Of a stretch of 20,612 bases of DNA, positions 15,801 to 20,612 are shown piece by piece. The stretch is from the NCBI GenBank assembly GCA_934621385.1, contig CAKTUI010000040.1, positions 1 through 20,612 of the forward strand, in the 5' to 3' direction. Positions within the stretch are counted from its first letter, which is position 1, and each line of letters opens with the position of its first letter. This stretch comes from an uncultured Kiritimatiellota bacterium. Lineage in GTDB: Bacteria > Verrucomicrobiota > Kiritimatiellia > RFP12 > UBA1067. Made by a program: the position numbers and the translations under genes. Below the pieces are notes generated by a model. It was not told the origin of the DNA, made no database searches, and was given only the letters and a program-made list of their open reading frames with translations.

Positions 15801-16530
15801 CAAGGCGAAGAATCGCCAGTTCAACATGTTCACGGAAAAGAAGTATGCGGATCACTTCGTGGCCTGCTGGCGGCGCATCGCCACGCGGTTCCGTGCACGC
15901 AAGGAGATTTTCGGATTCGACCTCATCAATGAGCCGGTTCAGAATGATCCGAATGCGCCGTTCGACTACTGGAACCTTCAGTTCCGTGCCGCCCGTGCCA
16001 TCCGTGAGATTGACGGCTCGACACCGATTATCATGGCTTCGAATGGGGGCGACACGCCGGACGCTTTCCGCTATCTCACGCCGATGCCGCTCACGGATGT
16101 CATCTACCAGGTTCATGTCTACGACCCGATTGGCTATACGCACCAGGGTGTTCTCACCCCACGGCGGAAGCCGGGCGAATATGAGGGGTATCCATCGGAC
16201 AAGTGGAACATCGAGACGATTCGCCGCGCTCTCAAGCCCGTTCGTGATTTCCAGCAGCGCTACCATGCCCGAATCTATGCCGGTGAGTTCTCGGCCATTG
16301 CATGGGCACCGGGGGCGGAACGCTATCTGCAGGACTGCATCCGCCTGTTCGAGGAGTACGGATGGGACTGGTCGTACCACGCCTTCCGCGAATGGGAGGG
16401 TTGGAGCGTCGAGCACGAGTTCGGTGCGGACGGCAAGTTCCGAAAGTCCGAAACGCCGCGCCGCCGCGTCCTGGTTGATGGCTTCCATGGCAAGACAGAT
16501 ACGCCAATCGCGGCAGTTCGAAAGGAGTGA
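12829..16530 (+). CDS. Secreted polysaccharide deacetylase / beta-helix / GH5 glycoside hydrolase fusion
   Basis: 1233 residues. Signal peptide 1-20 (MKTKMLTILSALAVWSAWCA). Residues 22-160: unassigned beta-rich region. About 165-380: NodB-like polysaccharide deacetylase, with Asp174-Asp175 in FVIDDNRAD and His223/His227 in CHTMTHDG as the presumed metal triad. About 402-710: a segment opening WISESGSDENDGLTAKTPIR, typical of right-handed beta-helix (DUF1565-type) proteins. About 745-885: beta-sandwich-like, possibly carbohydrate-binding. About 890-1200: GH5 domain with acid/base Glu1035 in LINEP, His1096 in VHVYDP and nucleophile Glu1153 in AGEFSA. A GGAGG site 7-8 bp upstream supports ATG 12829. 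The substrate is unknown; a beta-glucan, mannan or acetylated exopolysaccharide are candidates. The deacetylase metal site is divergent (DDN rather than DDG). Confidence 0.85.
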   Translation: MKTKMLTILSALAVWSAWCADVETNLFGDAFVTIAKSAAPGYVAKANRAVFDPLLKGNVPGGRAARKYLVRWTGEGRVRAKAEADGSFAGRFEVMPGPGVEAFSICDDGKSNGVMRVYRKGGVYSISPSSLDRSAGTWCVASVNFGDAGFTGEAPSPTFELAQPDKGYVTFVIDDNRADLGQIFGIFQEYGFPLCAAVPVWTVSAPAYLLKSIEAAGGEVMCHTMTHDGRVNRWSSHQEIESEFAESKARLTALGFAGDTVILAGGGGMDRGEDFLRHIEGMVSRYFPLSDLYGTTPQHNLARTWITGLDTGWRPIRRYVDESVREKKWNRFLFHETAEVGGTSGLYEILDYVKKFVDEGKLEVVTYRQYVQRFGKWSSVANSAAKLSAPKAVVPVRAKGSRTYWISESGSDENDGLTAKTPIRTTQKAALLTGKDDVTFKVLGAYRMDGNTALLPYSGRMKFVSGDEKASLSRGQWRVFAGGDLVIDDIAYSLGMTNAPYFACGNRIEIGPNARNLNERAAAIVLCGNGGRLFALQPLQRMGATVRSSTAGVYICADDGVSQEIKVTRDVVIDCAGTATVPIVRLNGGGNQVKDWRKRQPLTFEGNVFVNAREAARIGEVELPPFGEASGSYSNYYKGCVQVLLNASSSDTVLRGLGQLPSNLVYVVRAGEGGEVGAVEKDGRRMPGRVRVTFAAGTRAAVLVNAGRTMRLPQAGIYPIEPGETVISFEGAWATDAAKSEPREMPRPELVWKDGEMGEGNVLTVVAEKRSGVIRAAKSWIDLTPYVGRVLELSIDAEGENVSVPAASWNGMKVMLVYRNPVTGKDSYPGAGGKTGTFPRQTFTLNVDLTDIPAGKRTTGYLFLGLQDSTGKLRFFTDSICVRTKASVFPLFNAEGEARYSDWLARLPPHRGVMLPAGDSTEDDFRTLKSWGATLVRYQMVRGWTKTDDNRDLAEFDRWLDGRLDHLERVLSWARQYGLKVVVDLHVPPGGKAKNRQFNMFTEKKYADHFVACWRRIATRFRARKEIFGFDLINEPVQNDPNAPFDYWNLQFRAARAIREIDGSTPIIMASNGGDTPDAFRYLTPMPLTDVIYQVHVYDPIGYTHQGVLTPRRKPGEYEGYPSDKWNIETIRRALKPVRDFQQRYHARIYAGEFSAIAWAPGAERYLQDCIRLFEEYGWDWSYHAFREWEGWSVEHEFGADGKFRKSETPRRRVLVDGFHGKTDTPIAAVRKE

Positions 16531-16537
16531 GGGGTAA

Positions 16538-18355
16538 ATGCTGGGGTCGATTTTCCTTGCCGCATGTACCCTCGCGCCGGCCAATCTGAACGATATCCAC
16601 CTGAAGGGGTTTGTGGCGAATCGGCTCAACGCCTGCATTGAACGGCATGTGGAGCGGACGGATTCCCTCTATCTCACGCGCTTCTTCCATGCGCGGCAGG
16701 CGACATGGACTTGGCAGACGGAGTTCTGGGGAAAGTGGATGCTGTCCGCCGTCCCTTTTGCGGACTACGCCGACTCGCCCATTCTGCGCGAGAAGATTGC
16801 GCAGGGAATGGACGACCTCCTTTCAACTCAAGATGCCGACGGGTACATTGGCAACTACCGTCCGTCGTGCCGCTATGCGCCCGGAACATGGGATGTCTGG
16901 GGGACGAAGTATGTCCTTCTCGGTTTGCTCGCCTCCTATGAGCATACGCATGAGGTCCGTACGCTTGACGCGGCGGAACGGCTTGCACAGTACCTGATGG
17001 CGCATTTCCGTACGCGTTCGCTCTACAAGTCGGGATGGTACCGTGGGCTGCCGAGCTGTTCCGTGCTGTCGTCCATCGTTCGGCTCTATCGCCTGACGCG
17101 GAAACAGGACTACCTTGACTTTGCAAAAGAGATCCGTGACCAGATGGATGCCGAGGACGGTGCGCGGTTGCTGACGGATGCCGATGTGCCGCTCTTCTCC
17201 CGTGTCACGAAGGGCGGTCTCGACAGTTCGCTCAAGGCCTACGAGATGATGGACTGCTACCTTGGTCTTCTCGACCTTTATGAGATGACGGGCGAACGCC
17301 GACTGCTGGAGGCGGTTCGGTGCACGGCGGAACACATCCTTGCCGAGGAAATCAACATCATCGGCGGCGCGTCGTCGGGCGAGCACTGGTATGCGGGCGC
17401 GTCCCGTCAGGCGGAACCCTATAACCGCCCGAATGAGACGTGTGTGCTGACGACCTGGATGCGCCTGTGCGAGCGGCTGTACCGGGCGACGGGGGAGACG
17501 CGGTACCTGGATGCTCTTGAGCGGACATTCTACAACGCCTATTTGGCGACGCTTGCCCCGGACGGGTCGGTGTTCTCGCAGTACTGTCCGTTGCGCGGCA
17601 CCCGCGCCACGGGCGAGCACCACAACAAGACGTTTACGAATTGTTGCAATGCGAACGGTCCAAGAGGATTCCTTGCGTTTTTGGGCAGTCTTCTTGCGGT
17701 CTCAAACGAGACGGTCAACCTGAACCTCTACGCTGGCGGCGACCTTTCCGTCGCACAGCCGAATGGACGAGATGTGCGTTTCCAGGTCTACACGCGTTAT
17801 CCTGAGAACGGCGAAGTGACAATCTGGTATCGTTCGGAGAAGGCGAACGCGTTTACGTTTGCGCCGCGCATACCGGGTTGGTGTGCGAACTATTCGGCAT
17901 CTGTGAATGGGCAAGGCGTTCGCTTCCCGCTCAGGCGAACCTGGTCTCCGGGGGATGAGATTCGGCTTCAGCTTGAAATGCCCGTCAAGTTGCACCAGTT
18001 GAACGGGTCTGTCGCCTTTACGCGTGGGCCGATTGTCCTTGCGCGGGATTCTCGGTTCGGGGGCGACCTTTCGGACGTGATGCGTCCGGCCTTCGCCGGG
18101 GATGGCTCAGGCGAAACGAGCGTCCCGGACGTCAGGGACCTGAAGCTCGACTTTCGTCAGGTACGGAGTGACAATCCGCAGATTTGGATGAAGTTCGCCG
18201 CCGTCCTGCCGATGGGCTTTCATGCGGAATCGACGAGGGATGCCTTGGCGGATGTCGTGGAGTTCTGTGATTTCGCCTCCGCTGCCAACACCTGGTCGAA
18301 GGCATCGTCCTGCCGTGTCTGGTTGCCGCTCCTTCAGTACGAGTCTCATCGCTGA
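16538..18355 (+). CDS. GH127-family (beta-L-arabinofuranosidase-like) glycoside hydrolase
   Basis: 605 residues, in the size range of GH127/DUF1680 enzymes, which release beta-L-arabinofuranose and related sugars by a Zn-dependent Cys nucleophile. The metal/catalytic set is visible: Glu282 in SGEHW, Glu300 and Cys302 in NETCVLTTWMRL, and the Cys369-Cys370 pair in TNCCNANGPRG, where the family usually has CCxPN. Alpha/alpha-barrel helices precede it (WQTEFWGKW, STQDADGYIGNY, EMTGERRLLEAV), and a beta-sandwich C-terminal part follows. The N-terminus (MLGSIFLAACTLAPA) is a short possible signal or lipoprotein peptide without a basic start, so export is uncertain. An AAGGAG site 11 bp upstream, 7 bp after the fusion gene, supports the start. 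Probably co-transcribed with the two genes before it. Confidence 0.87.
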   Translation: MLGSIFLAACTLAPANLNDIHLKGFVANRLNACIERHVERTDSLYLTRFFHARQATWTWQTEFWGKWMLSAVPFADYADSPILREKIAQGMDDLLSTQDADGYIGNYRPSCRYAPGTWDVWGTKYVLLGLLASYEHTHEVRTLDAAERLAQYLMAHFRTRSLYKSGWYRGLPSCSVLSSIVRLYRLTRKQDYLDFAKEIRDQMDAEDGARLLTDADVPLFSRVTKGGLDSSLKAYEMMDCYLGLLDLYEMTGERRLLEAVRCTAEHILAEEINIIGGASSGEHWYAGASRQAEPYNRPNETCVLTTWMRLCERLYRATGETRYLDALERTFYNAYLATLAPDGSVFSQYCPLRGTRATGEHHNKTFTNCCNANGPRGFLAFLGSLLAVSNETVNLNLYAGGDLSVAQPNGRDVRFQVYTRYPENGEVTIWYRSEKANAFTFAPRIPGWCANYSASVNGQGVRFPLRRTWSPGDEIRLQLEMPVKLHQLNGSVAFTRGPIVLARDSRFGGDLSDVMRPAFAGDGSGETSVPDVRDLKLDFRQVRSDNPQIWMKFAAVLPMGFHAESTRDALADVVEFCDFASAANTWSKASSCRVWLPLLQYESHR

Positions 18356-18411
18356 GCGGCGGAACGCCCCAAGCGCGGAATGTCTTGCGCTTATCACCGC
18401 GTTATGGGGGG

Positions 18412-18441
18412 TTGCGGAGTCGCCCCGGAATTTGGTATACT
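18412..18441 (+). promoter_or_regulatory. Promoter of rpsB-tsf
   Basis: TTGCGG (18412-18417) and TATACT (18436-18441) at 18-bp spacing. Predicted start is near 18449, giving a leader of about 105 bases before rpsB. Confidence 0.7.
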
Positions 18442-18452
18442 ATCCGCCACTT

Positions 18453-18469
18453 TCACCCATGGTGGGTGA
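18453..18469 (+). promoter_or_regulatory. Hairpin in rpsB leader
   Basis: TCACCCA (18453-18459) and TGGGTGA (18463-18469) form a perfect 7-bp stem with a TGG loop, at the very start of the predicted leader. A second weaker inverted repeat TTGAT/ATCAA lies at 18515-18530, near the ribosome-binding site. In E. coli and other bacteria the rpsB leader is bound by S2 for autoregulation; whether this leader does the same is inferred. Confidence 0.5.
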
Positions 18470-18552
18470 GGCGAAGCGAATGATTCGGGGTCATCCATCC
18501 TCGGACAAAGCGGATTGATCTGATAATCAAATGTGATTGAAAGGAAAACAAA

Positions 18553-19587
18553 ATGGAAATGCCTACCTCCGCCCTTACGGGCATCACCCTCAAGGATATG
18601 TTTGACGCTGGCCTTCATTTCGGCCACCAGACGAAGCGTTGGAATCCGAAGATGAAAGGTTACATCTTCGACAAGCGCAACGGTATCCACATCATCGACC
18701 TGACCCAGTCCGTCGCGCTTCTCGACGAGGCGGCTGCGTTCCTCCGCGACACGATTCTCGCCGGCAAGAAGATTCTCTTCGTCGCGACAAAGAAGCAGGC
18801 GCAGGAAATCGTCAAGAACGCGGCAGAAACGACCGAGCAGTTCTACATGACCGAGCGTTGGCTCGGCGGCACGCTGACGAATGCGAAGACGCTTCGCTCG
18901 TCCGTCCGTCGTATGCGCCAGCTCCAGGCGACGGCGAAGGCGAACGGTGGTGAGCTGTCCGAGCACAAGCAGGAGGCTTCGATGCTCCGCCGCGAACTCG
19001 CGAAGCTTGAGAAGAACCTGACGGGTGTTGCCGATATGGCGGAGCTCCCGGGCGCGGTCGTCGTGGTTGACGTCTGCCGCGAGGCGAATGCGGTGAAGGA
19101 AGCCGTCCGCCTGCACATCCCGGTTGTGGCGCTCGTCGATACGAACGCTGATCCCGAGCCGATTGACTACGTGGTTCCGGGCAACGATGACTCGGTGCGC
19201 GGCATTGAGCTGATTGTCAACGGCCTCGCGAAGGTCATCAAGGGTGCGAACGACGAGTACAGCGCGAAGGCCGCCGAAGAGAGCCGCCGTCGCGAAGCCG
19301 AGCGCGCCGCCCGTGATGCGAGCGAGAAGGCCGCCCGCGCCGACCGCAAGGCCCGCGCCGTCAATCGCGATGGTGCGAAGCGTCCTGCCGGTGCCGCCGC
19401 CAAGAAGGCGACGCTCGCCGCCAATGTGAAGGCTGCCGCCCGCAAGGCGAAGGAAGCCGCCGAGACCAAGGCGAAGGCCGATCTCGCCGCGAAGCGTCAG
19501 GCCGCCGTCGTCGAGGCCGAGGCCGCTGCCGCGAAGGTCGCCGAGCCGGTCGCCCCTGCCGCTGAACCCGCTCCTGAGGCCAAGTAA
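18553..19587 (+). CDS. rpsB: 30S ribosomal protein S2 with long C-terminal extension
   Basis: 344 residues against about 240 usually. The S2 core is complete: HFGHQTKRWNPKM (22-34), IHIIDLTQS, FVATKKQAQEIV, RWLGGTLTN (102-110), ALVDTNADP (193-201) and PGNDDS (209-214). Residues from about 235 to 344 are an Ala/Lys/Glu/Arg-rich, helix-prone tail ending in a Pro/Ala segment, outside the ribosomal fold. ATG 18553 has AAGGA 7 bp upstream. It is the first gene of the rpsB-tsf pair, driven by its own promoter. Confidence 0.97.
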   Translation: MEMPTSALTGITLKDMFDAGLHFGHQTKRWNPKMKGYIFDKRNGIHIIDLTQSVALLDEAAAFLRDTILAGKKILFVATKKQAQEIVKNAAETTEQFYMTERWLGGTLTNAKTLRSSVRRMRQLQATAKANGGELSEHKQEASMLRRELAKLEKNLTGVADMAELPGAVVVVDVCREANAVKEAVRLHIPVVALVDTNADPEPIDYVVPGNDDSVRGIELIVNGLAKVIKGANDEYSAKAAEESRRREAERAARDASEKAARADRKARAVNRDGAKRPAGAAAKKATLAANVKAAARKAKEAAETKAKADLAAKRQAAVVEAEAAAAKVAEPVAPAAEPAPEAK

Positions 19588-19616
19588 GCCGAACCGATAC
19601 ACAAGGAGAATTCAAA

Positions 19617-20462
19617 ATGGCTATTACGATTCAGCAGATCAAGGAACTCCGTGAGGCGACGTCCGCCGGTATGGGTGCCTGCAAAGAGGCTCTCACGGCG
19701 ACGAACGGCAACATGGAGGAGGCGGTGAAGTACCTTCGCGAGAAGGGCCTCGCCGTTGCTGCGAAGCGCGTCGACAAGGAGTCGAAGCAGGGCATCGTCG
19801 CCCTCGCCGAGGCCGCCGACAAGAAGGCGATGGCGCTCGCCGAAGTCAACTGCGAAACCGACTTCGTTGCGAAGACGGACGCGTTCATCAAGTTCGTTGA
19901 TGAGGCGGCCAAGGTCGCCCTTGAGGGCAAGGACATCGAGCAGACGCTGAACGACGACTACAAGATGCTCCTGACCAAGACGGGTGAGAACGTGAAGATC
20001 CGCCGCAGCGAGCGTTTCCAGCTCGAAGGCGAGGGTGTGCTCTCGGGTTACATCCACATGGGCGGCAAGATTGGCGTTCTGGTCGAGATTGGCTGCACGA
20101 AGGCGGAGACCGCCGCGAATCCGGCGCTTGCCGAGGCCGCGCACATGATTTGCCTCCAGGTCGCGGCGAATGCGCCGAAGTACATCAACCCGGCTGACGT
20201 TCCGCAGGCCGAGATTGACGCGGAGCTTGAGATCAAGCTCAATGCGCTGAAGGAGCAGAAGGGTCACCTTCCGCCCGAGCAGGCGTTGGCGGGCATCAAG
20301 AAGGGCATGGCGGCCAAGTTCTGCACGCAGATCTGCCTGAACAAGCAGGACTACGTGGCGGATGGCGACCTGACGGTCGAGAAGTATCTCGGCGGTGTCG
20401 CGAAGACGCTCGGCGACACGCTGACGATCAAGCGCTTTGCTCGTCTTCAGCTCGGTGCCTAA
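19617..20462 (+). CDS. tsf: Translation elongation factor Ts
   Basis: 281 residues. EF-Ts exchanges GDP for GTP on EF-Tu. The N-terminal UBA-like domain (IKELREATSAGMGACKEAL) is followed by the EF-Tu-contacting TDFVAK motif in NCETDFVAKTDAF, then two core subdomains and SGYIHMGGKIGVLVE. AAGGAG 8 bp before the ATG supports the start. It lies 29 bp after rpsB, the classical gene pair, and is followed by a strong terminator. Confidence 0.97.
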   Translation: MAITIQQIKELREATSAGMGACKEALTATNGNMEEAVKYLREKGLAVAAKRVDKESKQGIVALAEAADKKAMALAEVNCETDFVAKTDAFIKFVDEAAKVALEGKDIEQTLNDDYKMLLTKTGENVKIRRSERFQLEGEGVLSGYIHMGGKIGVLVEIGCTKAETAANPALAEAAHMICLQVAANAPKYINPADVPQAEIDAELEIKLNALKEQKGHLPPEQALAGIKKGMAAKFCTQICLNKQDYVADGDLTVEKYLGGVAKTLGDTLTIKRFARLQLGA

Positions 20463-20496
20463 GTCGGGCCTGCGTCCTCAGGGGCGCACCCAAGAG

Positions 20497-20535
20497 AGAG
20501 TTCGCGGCAGATTCTGCCGCGAACTCTTTTGTTTT
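20497..20535 (+). terminator. Intrinsic terminator of rpsB-tsf operon
   Basis: AGAGTTCGCGGCAGA (20497-20511) and its exact reverse complement (20513-20527) form a stem of at least 13 bp with a GATTC loop, followed by TTTTGTTTT. It lies 35 bp after the tsf stop. Confidence 0.95.
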
Positions 20536-20544
20536 CAGGCCCAG

Positions 20545-20610
20545 TTTGTCAAATAGAAAGTGCACCCTGTAAGTAGCTGGGTGGTTTTTGGTTTGCCAAA
20601 TACTGTGCAC
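20545..20610 (+). repeat. Imperfect direct repeat at right edge
   Basis: TTTGTCAAATAGAAAGTGCAC (from 20545) recurs as TTTGCCAAATACTGTGCAC (20592-20610), 47 bp later, with a two-base length difference in the middle. The second copy also forms a small hairpin with the bases before it (TTTGG at 20587-20591 with CCAAA at 20596-20600). The region is more AT-rich than the genes and may be the start of a mobile or repeated element beyond the window. Confidence 0.45.
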
Positions 20611-20612
20611 TC

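Noticed and set aside
18371..18392. Terminator after the GH127 gene
   Set aside because: AAGCGC/GCGCTT form an inverted repeat, but the loop is 10 bases, the stem is short and no T-run follows.
18394..19602. Minus-strand open frame (402 residues) opposite rpsB
   Set aside because: Gly/Leu/Arg low-complexity mirror of the Ala/Lys-rich S2 tail.
1..20612. tRNA or rRNA genes
   Set aside because: I saw no cloverleaf-like segment with the conserved T-arm sequence and no rRNA signature in the non-coding gaps.

Overview
The window looks like chromosomal DNA from a Gram-negative bacterium with GC-rich codon use. Outer-membrane and periplasmic export genes, many signal peptides, a ribosomal protein S2 with a long Ala/Lys-rich C-terminal tail, and a secreted polysaccharide-active set (deacetylase/GH5 fusion, GH127) fit the PVC superphylum, perhaps Kiritimatiellota. 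That placement is an inference from gene content only. All confidently called genes are on the plus strand.

Left edge (1-460): a minus-strand reading frame runs off the edge and may be the start of an IS30-like transposase. It is followed by a pyrimidine-rich stretch ending in a run of 12 C.

Export block (462-7260): a near-consensus sigma-70 promoter leads into five genes: a short Wza-type polysaccharide export lipoprotein, a secreted helical protein of unknown function, an outer-membrane beta-barrel, a polytopic O-antigen ligase/Wzy-like protein, and a fused Wzz/bacterial tyrosine kinase with Tyr/Gly-rich ends. No glycosyltransferases are present, so this is the assembly and export half of an exopolysaccharide system.

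Mixed block (7250-11145): rmlB (dTDP-glucose 4,6-dehydratase), argC, a small cupin, ruvB and a LOG-like protein. They are tightly packed and probably co-transcribed with the export block; rmlB overlaps the kinase gene.

Regulatory gap (11146-11523): four units at exactly 22-bp spacing, two of them CTGATG-centred dyads, then a 21-bp-spaced direct repeat, an extended -10 promoter, and a hairpin at the predicted transcript 5' end.

Secreted carbohydrate block (11524-18355): an unrecognised secreted protein, a 1233-residue fusion of a NodB-like polysaccharide deacetylase, a beta-helix-like region, a beta-sandwich-like region and a GH5 glycoside hydrolase, and a GH127 (beta-L-arabinofuranosidase family) enzyme. 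They appear to form one operon for modifying or degrading a polysaccharide.

Translation block (18412-20535): a promoter, a structured leader, rpsB, tsf and a strong intrinsic terminator. The last ~70 bases hold a short imperfect direct repeat of unknown nature.
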